Position numbers and translations under genes: made by a program. From Alistipes sp. (lineage in GTDB: Bacteria; Bacteroidota; Bacteroidia; Bacteroidales; Rikenellaceae): a stretch of DNA of 64,000 nt. The DNA is taken from contig JALENN010000009.1 in NCBI GenBank assembly GCA_022767745.1, positions 1 to 64,000 of the forward strand, in the 5' to 3' direction. This document shows, in pieces, positions 8,358-16,536 of the stretch. Each line of letters starts with the position of its first letter. Within the stretch, counting starts at the first letter, position 1. Under the pieces are notes generated by a model. That model ran no database searches, was not told the origin of the DNA, and was given only the letters and a program-made list of their open reading frames with translations.

Positions 8358-9358
8358 CGGTTGCGTTTTTTTGCCCGCACCGGGCGCGGCGTCTCGATGG
8401 CGGCGGGGCTGGCGGCAAGGCGCTCGGCGCCGCGTACGTTTACCTTGACCGAGGCGCACATTCCGCGACCCTTCGACGAGCGTATGTCGAACAAGCCGTT
8501 GAGCGAGCTCACGCGCGAGTTTATGTTCGAGAGACCCATGCCGCAATCCATCATTGCCTGCGGGTCGAATCCGCGGCCGTTGTCGGAGTACTGCATTTCG
8601 AGCGTGTCGCCCGCAACCGAGAGCGAGAGGCGTATCTCGCTGCAGCCCGAGTGCTTGAGCGAGTTGGTTATAAGCTCGCACACCACGCGGTACATTATGA
8701 CCTCGATGTCGGGGTCGTAACGCTCGCCGCGCAGGTTCGTGGCGAACGATATCTTGACCTTGTGCAGCGTGGCCGCCTTGTCGACGAAGATCTGTATGCC
8801 GCGGGCCAGGCCGAAGTCGGTGAGGGCGTGGGGCGAGAGGTTGTTCGATATCTCGCGCAGCGAGCGCAGGGCCTCGTCCACGACGTAGAGCGTGTTGTTG
8901 AATATCTCGCGCTGCTCGGACGACATGTCGCTGTGCGAGAGTGCCGAGAGCGATATCTTTGCCGACGAGAGCAGTGGGCCGAGGCCGTCGTGCAGTTCCT
9001 TCGAGAAGTTGGCGCGCGTCTTCTCCTCGGTGCGGAGCACGGCCGTGAGGATGCGGCGGTCCATGAGCTGGCGGTGGTGGTTCAGGCGGTCGATGTAGAT
9101 GAAGAGCTTGTCGAGCAGCACTATTCCCACCGACACGCAGAGCGAGACGGCGATGTCGAACCACGTCATGGTAAGCATCGGCATAGGGTGGCCGTAGTTC
9201 ATCCACAGCTGCACCACGCGCTCGACGCCAAGCACGAGGAAGCCGATGATGAAGAGTATCCAGATGGCGTTGTACTTCGTAACGCGCACCAGACGTATGG
9301 CGTAGTAGAGTGCGATGAACTGTACGATGATGGCCAGATATAGCAGTACGCGGATCAT
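8354..9358 (-). CDS. Membrane sensor histidine kinase (HisKA_3 type)
   Basis: A 334-residue kinase. Three hydrophobic segments lie near residues 1-22, 31-52 and 64-86, followed by a linker and the HisKA_3 dimerisation helix with phosphoacceptor His123 in KELHDGLGPLLSSAK. The ATPase domain shows the N box (ELITNSLKHSGCSEI) and G boxes (DNGRGFD, GMGLSNI). There is no periplasmic sensor domain, so the signal is probably sensed in the membrane. It overlaps surE upstream and the regulator downstream by ATGA junctions, forming a tight three-gene operon. Confidence 0.92.
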   Translation of the reverse strand: MIRVLLYLAIIVQFIALYYAIRLVRVTKYNAIWILFIIGFLVLGVERVVQLWMNYGHPMPMLTMTWFDIAVSLCVSVGIVLLDKLFIYIDRLNHHRQLMDRRILTAVLRTEEKTRANFSKELHDGLGPLLSSAKISLSALSHSDMSSEQREIFNNTLYVVDEALRSLREISNNLSPHALTDFGLARGIQIFVDKAATLHKVKISFATNLRGERYDPDIEVIMYRVVCELITNSLKHSGCSEIRLSLSVAGDTLEMQYSDNGRGFDPQAMMDCGMGLSNINSRVSSLNGLFDIRSSKGRGMCASVKVNVRGAERLAASPAAIETPRPVRAKKRNR

Positions 9359-10203
9359 AGGCTTGTGTCGTTATGGGTTAAACAATGTTGTGTCGTGTGC
9401 GCCGCGGGGCGAGTGTCGCGGCAGCGGTTCAGTATGCGCTCGATGTCGGGACGGTGGGCGTATGAGGTCATGTCGACCTGTATGGGTACCACCGAGACGT
9501 AGCCGTTGGCCAGCGCCCACTCGTCGGTATCCTCGGCGTCGGGCTCGTAGTTGGTGTATGCGCCCGACATGGTGAAGCTGATGCGGCCGTCGGGATACAC
9601 CGTGGGGCTGAACTGCTCGCGCCAGATGCCGCGGCACTGGCGGCAGAAACGTATGCCTCGTATCTGCTCCTGCTGCAGGTCGGGTACGTTGACATTGAGG
9701 CAGAAGGGCAGGCCGGGAGTTATGCCCTCGTCGAATACGGCCCTGATGATGCGGCGGGCGTAGTGCTTGGCGGCCGTGAAGTCGGCATTGGGGCTGTGGT
9801 CGGTGAGCGAGAGCCCTATGGAGGGTATGCCGTAGAAGCTGCCCTCGATGGCGGCGCCCATCGTTCCCGAGTAGAGTACGTTTATGGCCGAGTTCGAGCC
9901 GTGGTTTATGCCCGATATGACCATGTCGACACGGCGGTTGCCGAGCATGTGGTCGAAGGCCACCTTGACACAGTCTGTCGGAGTCCCGGTGAGGGTGTAT
10001 ATCTCGACACCGTCCGAGTCATGCACCTTTTCGAGCATGAGCTCCTCGGTGAGGGTTATTGCCTGGCTGCGGCCGCTCTGGGGCGTACGCGGCGCTACGG
10101 CTGTCACGTCGCCCATCTCGCGGGCCACGTCGATGGCAGCGGCGAAGCCCGACGAGGCGTAGCCGTCGTCGTTGGTTACGAATATGAGTTTTTTGCGATT
10201 CAT
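9355..10203 (-). CDS. surE: 5'/3'-nucleotidase SurE
   Basis: SurE (282 aa) is a metal-dependent phosphatase that removes phosphate from nucleoside monophosphates. The N-terminal NDDG motif (11-14), Ser43 in APRTPQSG and the GINHGSN motif are the metal and phosphate ligands. The C-terminus is slightly longer than the 250 or so residues common in the family. It is the first gene of an operon with a histidine kinase and response regulator, joined by an ATGA overlap, an unusual partnership. The promoter box lies in a copy of the intergenic repeat. Confidence 0.95.
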   Translation of the reverse strand: MNRKKLIFVTNDDGYASSGFAAAIDVAREMGDVTAVAPRTPQSGRSQAITLTEELMLEKVHDSDGVEIYTLTGTPTDCVKVAFDHMLGNRRVDMVISGINHGSNSAINVLYSGTMGAAIEGSFYGIPSIGLSLTDHSPNADFTAAKHYARRIIRAVFDEGITPGLPFCLNVNVPDLQQEQIRGIRFCRQCRGIWREQFSPTVYPDGRISFTMSGAYTNYEPDAEDTDEWALANGYVSVVPIQVDMTSYAHRPDIERILNRCRDTRPAAHTTQHCLTHNDTSL

Positions 10204-10227
10204 TGCATGCGAGCTGTTAAATCAGAA

Positions 10228-10235
10228 CAAAGATA
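10228..10235 (-). promoter_or_regulatory. -7 box of the surE operon
   Basis: TATCTTTG on the minus strand at the gene-proximal edge of the repeat, 24 nt before the surE ATG. A second identical box lies 84 nt further upstream. Confidence 0.65.
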
Positions 10236-10319
10236 GTGAAAGCCGAGTGCAGAGACAAATCGAAAACGCAGTTTTCGGAATTGGCTCGGCCGAGGCGCCT
10301 CCTATCTTATACAAAGATA
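10228..10319 (-). repeat. Promoter-bearing intergenic repeat, locus 2
   Basis: One full unit of the repeat family, reading toward surE on the minus strand, plus the end of a further upstream unit. Both ends carry CAAAGATA on the plus strand (10228-10235 and 10312-10319), that is TATCTTTG on the minus strand. The unit itself starts AAGATAG and ends CTATCTT, a 7-bp terminal inverted repeat, and has a central 7-bp hairpin CGAAAAC-GCA-GTTTTCG and a GAGGCGCCTC palindrome. Confidence 0.8.
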
Positions 10320-10389
10320 TGAAAATAATCCCATGCTTCGTCACGACGGGTCGATTTTTCGCCGCGGCGGAAAAATCCCGCCCGAGGGG

Positions 10390-10420
10390 TTGCAGATCTC
10401 GAAAATAAGATTTAATTTTG
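10390..10420 (+). promoter_or_regulatory. Promoter of the cupin/VOC pair
   Basis: TTG (10390-10392), 20 nt, then TAATTTTG (10413-10420). The leader to the ATG at 10503 would be about 75 nt. Confidence 0.6.
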
Positions 10421-10502
10421 AATGATGCACTGTGGGTTGCGGTGCCGCATATCCATTCTGCAAACCTTTTGACAGCATAAATAACCTGAAAATAACCTTA
10501 AT

Positions 10503-11087
10503 ATGAAAGAGCTGAAACCTTACACCAAGAAGTACACGAACGCCGACTTCTATCACGACGGCGTTTTCGACGAGGCTGTGGCCAAGAAGGCCTTCCTTGA
10601 CATGTTCGAGCACTACGGCGTGCCATTCACCCCGTTCCTGGAGCAGAATTTCTGGGTTGCGGACTTCGGTCTGGGCGACTTCGAGCATGTGGGTATGGGC
10701 GGTGTGTTCTGGATCAACAACCCTGAATACCGCTATTTCGGCCACGAGATATATCTGCTTCCCTCGCAGATGATCGTCGAGCACTACCATGTAGCCTCGC
10801 CCGATTACCCCGCCAAGCACGAGAGCTGGCAGGTACGCTCGGGCAGCGTATATAATTTCGGCATAGGCGATCCCACGCCCAACCCGCCCGCTCTGCCCGA
10901 GAGCCAGCGCGACTACATCACCGTAAGCAACTTCCACGTGATGCAGGTGGGTGACATCAGCGCCCTGAAGCAGCTGGAGTCGCGTCACTTCCTTATGGCG
11001 GGCGAGAACGGCGCCATCGTTACCGAGTACGGCACCTACCACGACAACGCCGGCCTGCGCTTTACCAACCCGCGCGCGAAGTTGTAG
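10503..11087 (+). CDS. Cupin protein resembling D-lyxose/mannose isomerase
   Basis: A 194-residue cupin-fold protein. The DFGLGDFEHVGM segment and the metal-site region VEHYHVASPDYPAKHESWQV (His-x-His, then Glu) recall D-lyxose isomerases, which interconvert aldose and ketose sugars at a divalent metal. The similarity is judged by eye and the substrate is inferred. It is followed after 33 nt by a small VOC-like protein in the same transcript. Another metal-dependent cupin enzyme remains possible. Confidence 0.5.
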   Translation: MKELKPYTKKYTNADFYHDGVFDEAVAKKAFLDMFEHYGVPFTPFLEQNFWVADFGLGDFEHVGMGGVFWINNPEYRYFGHEIYLLPSQMIVEHYHVASPDYPAKHESWQVRSGSVYNFGIGDPTPNPPALPESQRDYITVSNFHVMQVGDISALKQLESRHFLMAGENGAIVTEYGTYHDNAGLRFTNPRAKL

Positions 11088-11120
11088 TATTGACCGACGG
11101 CACATAAAACGTATCATACC

Positions 11121-11432
11121 ATGAGAACATTGAGCCATTTCGGAATCCCTGTTGCGGAGAAACCCGCCGGGGCGGCATATATCGAGCCCTTGAAGGTGTC
11201 GGTTACCGATTACGGCAAGAGCGCCAACAAGATCGAGTTCCTCTATTTCGAGCCCGACAGCCCGATGCACGACCTTGTGCAGAAGCAGGCACACGTGGCC
11301 TACGAGGTCCCCTGCCTGAAGTGTGAGCTTGAGGGGGCGAAGATCCTGCTCGAGCCTCTCGACTGCGGCGACATGACCATCGCCTTTGTTGAGGAGGAGG
11401 GTGTGGCCGTAGAGCTTATCGAGCGCCACTGA
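11121..11432 (+). CDS. Small VOC (glyoxalase-fold)-like protein
   Basis: A 103-residue protein with an alternating strand-helix pattern typical of a single vicinal-oxygen-chelate module: KIEFLYFEPDSPMHDLVQ, HVAYEVPCL and ELEGAKILLEPLDCGDMTIAF. Homologues bind metals or small ligands, and some are epimerases or lyases. It is cotranscribed with the cupin isomerase-like gene and closed by a terminator, suggesting a joint role in the metabolism of a small carbohydrate. The function is not established. Confidence 0.5.
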   Translation: MRTLSHFGIPVAEKPAGAAYIEPLKVSVTDYGKSANKIEFLYFEPDSPMHDLVQKQAHVAYEVPCLKCELEGAKILLEPLDCGDMTIAFVEEEGVAVELIERH

Positions 11433-11455
11433 CATAGCGCTTGCGCGTAACGTAA

Positions 11456-11489
11456 CGTCCTGCCGCAGCACAGCGGCAGGACGTTTTTT
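11456..11489 (+). terminator. Terminator of the cupin/VOC pair
   Basis: A perfect 11-bp stem (11456-11466 with 11473-11483) followed by six T. Confidence 0.9.
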
Positions 11490-11511
11490 ATTGCTTCAGC
11501 GGGTGATAGCG

Positions 11512-11552
11512 TAAAAACGGAGTCCCGATCCATTGCAGGATCGGGACTCCGT
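11512..11552 (-). terminator. Terminator of the dksA-like gene
   Basis: A perfect 15-bp stem (11517-11531 with 11538-11552). On the minus strand the T run follows. It lies about 95 nt after the stop of the dksA-like gene. Confidence 0.8.
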
Positions 11553-11647
11553 TTGTTATGTTAAACCGTTTTGGCAAGGCGCATATTCTCCCTGTGACCG
11601 TTCCGTTGCCCGGGCATTTGCGGGCTGGATGGCCTCTGCGCCGCGGA

Positions 11648-12031
11648 TTACTGCTTGCGCTTCTCCTTGGCCTCGATGCACTCCGTGGCGTGGGGTACAC
11701 GCAACAGGCGCTCCTTGGGAATGAGTTTGCCCGTGGTCTTGCAGATGCCGTAGGTCTTGTTCTCGACACGTACGAGAGCCATCTCCAGGTTGCGGATAAA
11801 CTTCAGCTGGTGGGCGGCCAGACGGCCGCTCTCCTCCTTCGAGAGGGTTGTGGCGCCCTCCTCGAGGACCTTGAACGTGGGCGAGGTATCTTCCGTATCG
11901 TTGTCGCCCGAATGGGTTATGGTGGAGCGCAGCAACTCGTAGTCTGCGCGTGCCTGCTCGAGTTTCTTGAGTATTATCTGCTTGAACTCGGCCAGGTCGG
12001 CGTCGCCATATCTTACTCTCTCCTCTGCCAT
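11648..12031 (-). CDS. DksA/TraR-family regulator with incomplete zinc finger
   Basis: A 127-residue protein of the DksA/TraR family, which binds the secondary channel of RNA polymerase and shapes the stringent response. An N-terminal coiled coil (about 10-90) has acidic residues at its tip (SGDNDTED). The C-terminal finger motif YGICKTTGKLIPKERLLRVP keeps Cys97 and Cys118 but has Thr100 and Ala121 where a four-cysteine finger would have cysteines. Zinc-independent DksA variants exist in other phyla. It follows ileS after 82 nt but has a promoter of its own in that gap. Confidence 0.85.
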   Translation of the reverse strand: MAEERVRYGDADLAEFKQIILKKLEQARADYELLRSTITHSGDNDTEDTSPTFKVLEEGATTLSKEESGRLAAHQLKFIRNLEMALVRVENKTYGICKTTGKLIPKERLLRVPHATECIEAKEKRKQ

Positions 12032-12060
12032 AGCGGTAAAAATAGTTATAGGTTCTTACG

Positions 12061-12092
12061 TAAAGATAACTTATTTTTCGTGAACGGCCAAA
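12061..12092 (-). promoter_or_regulatory. Promoter of the dksA-like gene
   Basis: On the minus strand TTTG (12092-12089), 20 nt, then TATCTTTA (12068-12061), one mismatch from TAnnTTTG. It lies between ileS and the dksA-like gene. Confidence 0.55.
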
Positions 12093-12113
12093 TCTTTCGC
12101 CCGAAAAGCGTCG

Positions 12114-15100
12114 CTATGCCTCCTGTACGCGCGTCACGGCTATGCGCAGCGGCTTGTCGTTGACGTCGCTGTCGACGACGAACGTACCCTGCGGCTCGGC
12201 CGCGTCCGTAACCTCGACGGCGAGCGTCTGCGAGGCGATGTAGTCGGCGAAGTCGGCGATGGCGCCCTCGACCTCGTCGTTGAGCTCGATCTGGACGCGG
12301 ATCTTGTCGGTCACTTCGAATCCCGAATCCTTACGTATGTTCTGTATGCGGTTGATCAGCTCGCGGGCCACGCCTTCGCGGCGCAGGTCCTCGGTGACGG
12401 TGATGTCGAGCGCCACGGTGAGCTTGCCCTCCGTCGCCACGAGCCATCCCGGCATGTCCTCCGAGGTGATCTCGAAGTCGGCGGGCGTGACGGTGATCTT
12501 CTCGGCACCCATGTCGAGCGTCGTTTCGTCGGCGGCCTCGATGGCAGCGATCTGCTCCTGCGTGAAGGTGGCCGTCATGGCGGCTATCTGCTTCATGTAC
12601 TTGCCGTACTTGGGACCGAGGGTCTTGAAGTTGGGCTTGATGCGCTTGGTTATCACGCCCGTGGTGTCGCTCAGCAGCTCGATCTGCTTGACGTTCACCT
12701 CGCCGGCGATGAGACCCTTTACGGCCTCGATGTGCCGCGCCGTGGCGGCGTCGAGCACCGGCACGAGGATCTTGGTCAGCGGCTGGCGCACCTTGATGTT
12801 GACCTTGCGGCGCAGGGCCAGCACCATCGACGATACGCGCTGTGCGATGTCCATCGTCTGCTCGAGCTCCGTGTCGATCAGCTTCTCGTCGGCCTCGGGG
12901 AAGAGCGCCAGGTGTACCGACGACTCCGTGTGGCGGCCGCTTACGGCATTCAGGTCGCAGAATATGCGGTCGGTGATGAAGGGGGCGAAGGGCGCCGCCA
13001 GCATCGATACCGTCTCAAGGCATGTGTAGAGCGTCTGGTATGCGGCCAGCTTGTCCTTGCTCATGCCGCCGCCCCAGAAACGCTTGCGGTTGAGGCGCAC
13101 GTACCAGTTCGAGAGGTTCTCGCCGACGAAGTCCTGTATGGCGCGTGCCGCGGGCGTCGGGTCGTAGTCGTCGAGCCAGCGCGTAACGTCCTTGACCAGC
13201 GTGTTGAGCAGCGAGATGATCCAGCGGTCGATCTCGGGACGCTCGGCGACGGGTATCTCGGCCTCCTTGCCCGTGAAGCCGTCAACGTTGGCGTAGAGGG
13301 CGAAGAACGAGTAGGTGTTGTAGAGCGTGCCGAAGAACTTGCGGCGCACCTCGTCGACACCCTCGCGGTCGAACTTGAGGTTGTCCCACGGCTGCGAGTT
13401 CGAGATCATGTACCAGCGGGTGGCGTCGGCGCCGTAGGTCGAGAGCACGTCGAAGGGATCGACGGCGTTGCCCAGTCGCTTCGACATCTTGTTGCCGTTC
13501 TTGTCGAGCACCAGACCGTTCGATATGATGTTGCGGAATGCCACCGAATCGAACAGCATCGACGCTATGGCGTGCAGCGTGAAGAACCAGCCGCGCGTCT
13601 GGTCGACACCCTCGGCGATGAAGTCGGCGGGGAATACCTTGTCGAACGAGTCGGCATGCTCGAAGGGGTAGTGTATCTGGGCGTAGGGCATGGCACCCGA
13701 GTCGAACCATACGTCGATGAGGTCGCTCTCGCGGCGCATAGGCTCACCCTTCGACGAGGTGAGGACGATGCCGTCGACGTAGGGACGGTGCAGGTCGATG
13801 CGATAGGTCGAGTAGTTCTCGGCCGACATGTCGCCCACGCGGAAATTCTTGTAGGGGTTCTCGGTCATGTTGCCGGCGGCGATACTCTTGTCGATCTCCT
13901 CCATAAGCTCGGCAACCGAGCCTATGCACTTGATCTCCGAGTAGTCCTCCGTGGCCCAGATGGGCAGCGGCGTGCCCCAGAAACGCGAGCGCGACAGGTT
14001 CCAGTCGACCAGTCCCTCCAGCCACTTGCCGAAGCGGCCCGATCCGGTCGACTCGGGCTTCCAGTGGATGGTGCGGTTGAGCTCTATCATGCGGTCGCGC
14101 AGCGCCGTGGTGCGGATGAACCACGAGTCGAGCGGGTAGTAGAGCACGGGCTTGTCCGTACGCCAGCAGTGGGGGTACGAGTGGGTGTGCTTCTCTATCT
14201 TGAAGACCTTGTTCTGCGCCTTGAGCATAACCGACAGGTCGATGTCGAGCGTCGGGGCGTCGGGGCCCAGCGTGTCGTCGTAGGCGTTCTTGACGTAGCG
14301 GCCGGCGTACTCGCCGTAGAGAGCCACGTCGACGTTATCCTTGACGAACTGCGGGTCGAGATCCTCCACGGGGAAGAAGCGGCCCTTGCGGTCGACCATG
14401 GGCTGTGTCTTGCCCGCCTTGTCGATCATGAAGAGCGGGGCGATGCCTGCGGCCTTGGCCACACGGTCGTCGTCGGCACCGAACGTGGGGGCGATGTGTA
14501 CGATACCCGTACCGTCCGACGTGGTGACGTAGTCGCCCAGGATCACGCGGAAGGCGTCGCCGTACTCGGCCAGGGTCTTTACCCACGGAATGAGCTGTAT
14601 GTAGCGTACGCCCTCGAGGTCGGTACCCGTCCAGCCCGTCTCCTCGACTTCGAACGTGCCCTCCATCTTCTTGGTGAAGTAGCTGCCGACCAGCGCCTTG
14701 GCCATGATGATGTGCTGCTGCTCGTCGGTATAGGGGTTGCGGCACTTGATGCGCACGTATTCGATGGCGGGGCCTACGGCCAGCGCCGTGTTCGAGGGAA
14801 GGGTCCACGGCGTGGTGGTCCATGCCAGGAAGTAGAGCTTGCCGTCGACGCCCTCGAAGAGTTTCTCGCTGCGGGCGTCGCGCACCACCTCGAACTGCGC
14901 CGTGCAGGTGGTGTCCTTCACGTCGCGGTAGCAGCCCGGCTGGTTCAGCTCGTGCGTCGAGAGTCCCGTACCCGCGGCGGGCGAGTAGGGCTGTATGGTG
15001 TATCCCTTGTAGAGCAGGCCCTTGTCGTAGAGCTGCTTGAGCAGGTACCACAGCGTCTCGATGTATTTGTTGTCGTAGGTGATGTACGGATCGTCCATGT

Positions 15101-15527
15101 TGACCCAGTAACCCATCTTGTGCGTAAGGTCACGCCATACGTCGGTGAACTCCATCACGGCCTTGCGGCAGGTGCGGTTGTACTCCTCGATCGATATCTT
15201 GCGGCCGATATCCTCCTTGGTGATGCCGAGCTTCTTCTCGACGCCCAGCTCCACGGGCAGGCCGTGCGTGTCCCATCCGGCCTTGCGGTGTACGAGGTAT
15301 CCGCGCTGGGTCTTGTAGCGGCAGATCGTATCCTTGATGGTGCGTGCCATGACGTGGTGTATGCCCGGCATGCCGTTGGCCGAGGGGGGACCCTCGTAGA
15401 ATACGAACGTCGGATGACCCTCGCGCGTCGAGATGCTCTTGCCGAAGGTATCGTCGGCATCCCATCGCTTCAAAACCTCCTCTGCCGTTTTCGGCAGATC
15501 GAGTCCTTTGTACTCGTTGAATTTCAT
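12114..15527 (-). CDS. ileS: Isoleucyl-tRNA synthetase
   Basis: IleRS (1137 aa) charges tRNA-Ile. The class I signature is GPPSANGMPGIHHV in the first 60 residues, where the usual HIGH reads HH. The second motif is NKMSKRLGN. The editing domain lies between (AWTTTPWTLPSN, then GTGIVHIAP), and an anticodon-binding domain and a C-terminal extension follow. Length above 1100 and no C-terminal zinc-finger cysteines mark the eukaryote-like type 2 form, which in other species is less sensitive to mupirocin. It has a full-consensus promoter. Confidence 0.96.
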   Translation of the reverse strand: MKFNEYKGLDLPKTAEEVLKRWDADDTFGKSISTREGHPTFVFYEGPPSANGMPGIHHVMARTIKDTICRYKTQRGYLVHRKAGWDTHGLPVELGVEKKLGITKEDIGRKISIEEYNRTCRKAVMEFTDVWRDLTHKMGYWVNMDDPYITYDNKYIETLWYLLKQLYDKGLLYKGYTIQPYSPAAGTGLSTHELNQPGCYRDVKDTTCTAQFEVVRDARSEKLFEGVDGKLYFLAWTTTPWTLPSNTALAVGPAIEYVRIKCRNPYTDEQQHIIMAKALVGSYFTKKMEGTFEVEETGWTGTDLEGVRYIQLIPWVKTLAEYGDAFRVILGDYVTTSDGTGIVHIAPTFGADDDRVAKAAGIAPLFMIDKAGKTQPMVDRKGRFFPVEDLDPQFVKDNVDVALYGEYAGRYVKNAYDDTLGPDAPTLDIDLSVMLKAQNKVFKIEKHTHSYPHCWRTDKPVLYYPLDSWFIRTTALRDRMIELNRTIHWKPESTGSGRFGKWLEGLVDWNLSRSRFWGTPLPIWATEDYSEIKCIGSVAELMEEIDKSIAAGNMTENPYKNFRVGDMSAENYSTYRIDLHRPYVDGIVLTSSKGEPMRRESDLIDVWFDSGAMPYAQIHYPFEHADSFDKVFPADFIAEGVDQTRGWFFTLHAIASMLFDSVAFRNIISNGLVLDKNGNKMSKRLGNAVDPFDVLSTYGADATRWYMISNSQPWDNLKFDREGVDEVRRKFFGTLYNTYSFFALYANVDGFTGKEAEIPVAERPEIDRWIISLLNTLVKDVTRWLDDYDPTPAARAIQDFVGENLSNWYVRLNRKRFWGGGMSKDKLAAYQTLYTCLETVSMLAAPFAPFITDRIFCDLNAVSGRHTESSVHLALFPEADEKLIDTELEQTMDIAQRVSSMVLALRRKVNIKVRQPLTKILVPVLDAATARHIEAVKGLIAGEVNVKQIELLSDTTGVITKRIKPNFKTLGPKYGKYMKQIAAMTATFTQEQIAAIEAADETTLDMGAEKITVTPADFEITSEDMPGWLVATEGKLTVALDITVTEDLRREGVARELINRIQNIRKDSGFEVTDKIRVQIELNDEVEGAIADFADYIASQTLAVEVTDAAEPQGTFVVDSDVNDKPLRIAVTRVQEA

Positions 15528-15612
15528 ATAGAGCGAATGTTTTTTAATTGTCGATCGGTCTCTTCGCGCGCCGCATCGGGCGGGAAGAAATTCCGTTCGG
15601 AGCGGAATCCCG

Positions 15613-15644
15613 CAAATATACGAAATATAAACTCAAGTGACAAA
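15613..15644 (-). promoter_or_regulatory. Promoter of ileS
   Basis: On the minus strand TTTG (15644-15641), 20 nt, TATATTTG (15620-15613). Full consensus with a leader of about 80 nt. Confidence 0.75.
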
Positions 15645-15718
15645 CCGACGGCCGTTTTTTGACGTCCCGCATGCCGATATCGCCGTGCCGGCGTTTCGCG
15701 CGCGCCCGCGTCGGACAC

Positions 15719-15752
15719 GGAAAAGGGCCTTCCCTCGATCGGGAAAGGCCCT
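15719..15752 (-). terminator. Terminator of apt
   Basis: A stem AGGGCC-TTCCC with its complement and one bulge, followed on the minus strand by TTTT. It lies 74 nt after the apt stop codon. Confidence 0.6.
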
Positions 15753-15825
15753 GTGTGCGATATATGTTTCCGCCTGTCGCAAAGGCGGTTGCGGCAGAGC
15801 GCCTCCGTGCGGAGAACCGTTGCCG

Positions 15826-16386
15826 TTAGAGGTGTATGAGCGTTTTTACGGGGGCGATCTTCTCGAGGCGCTTGCGGCCGCTCAGACCGTCCAGCTCGGC
15901 GATGAAGATGAACTCGTCGATGGCCACGCCGTACTCTTTGCCGTCGATGGTGATCTTCTGCTCGAGCAGCGACTGCGCGATGCCCTCGGCGGTGCCGCCC
16001 GTGGCCAGCACGTCGTCGATGACGGCTATGTGGAAGAGCCCGTCGTCGGCGCGGCCTGCGGCGATGTCGCTGATGCGGTAGTAGAGCTTGTCGAAGCCGT
16101 ACTCCTTCTCGACCTTCACCTCGCGCAGGTCACCCTCGGCGAATGGCAGCTTGCCGCTCTTGCGTATGGGGATGATGTTCTCGACGCGGGGATCGGTTAT
16201 GAGCAGCGGCGCCGTGAAGAGGAAGCCGCGGGCCTCGGGAGCCGCGATGTTGGGGGCGGTGAGGTTGTTGCCCAACTCGTTTATGAGGGTGTTGAACGTC
16301 TTCTTGTCCTGCAGGAAGGGGATGATGTCGACGAATACTATTCCCTGCTTGGGAAAGTTGTTGTAGAATTTCAGTGTATCTTTCAT
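15826..16386 (-). CDS. apt: Adenine phosphoribosyltransferase
   Basis: Apt (186 aa) makes AMP from adenine and PRPP in purine salvage. The PRPP-binding motif IAVIDDVLATGGTAEG is clear, preceded by the family strand AAPEARGFLFTAPLL, which binds the base, and by FKKQGIVFVDI-like N-terminal sequence (here FPKQGIVFVDI). An extra loop near residues 140-150 (KITIDGKEYG) makes it slightly longer than the E. coli enzyme. It is a single-gene transcript divergent from lipA. Confidence 0.93.
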   Translation of the reverse strand: MKDTLKFYNNFPKQGIVFVDIIPFLQDKKTFNTLINELGNNLTAPNIAAPEARGFLFTAPLLITDPRVENIIPIRKSGKLPFAEGDLREVKVEKEYGFDKLYYRISDIAAGRADDGLFHIAVIDDVLATGGTAEGIAQSLLEQKITIDGKEYGVAIDEFIFIAELDGLSGRKRLEKIAPVKTLIHL

Positions 16387-16429
16387 CTGCTGTGATGTTT
16401 AGCTTCCGCCGCCCTGGGCTGCGGGCTAA

Positions 16430-16437
16430 CAAAAGTA
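16430..16437 (-). promoter_or_regulatory. -7 box of apt
   Basis: TACTTTTG on the minus strand, 43 nt upstream of the apt ATG. Confidence 0.5.
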
Positions 16438-16501
16438 GTAAAAAAAATCATACGCCGGAAGTATTTTGGGGCGAAACTCTCCGCAGTTTTGTTTTTTTTG
16501 C

Positions 16502-16509
16502 TATCTTTG
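16502..16509 (+). promoter_or_regulatory. -7 box of lipA
   Basis: TATCTTTG, 27 nt upstream of the chosen lipA ATG. It lies inside the longer open frame and so rules out the upstream ATG at 16489. Confidence 0.65.
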
Positions 16510-16536
16510 CATCAATTGGAAAATAATGAACTTAAA

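Noticed and set aside
7683..9206. A fused protein of the response regulator with a long N-terminal extension
   Set aside because: The extension is the out-of-frame shadow of the kinase gene. The receiver domain begins at the ATG at 8357, which overlaps the kinase stop.
12732..15662. A 976-codon open frame on the plus strand
   Set aside because: It is antisense to ileS. The minus strand encodes a complete synthetase.
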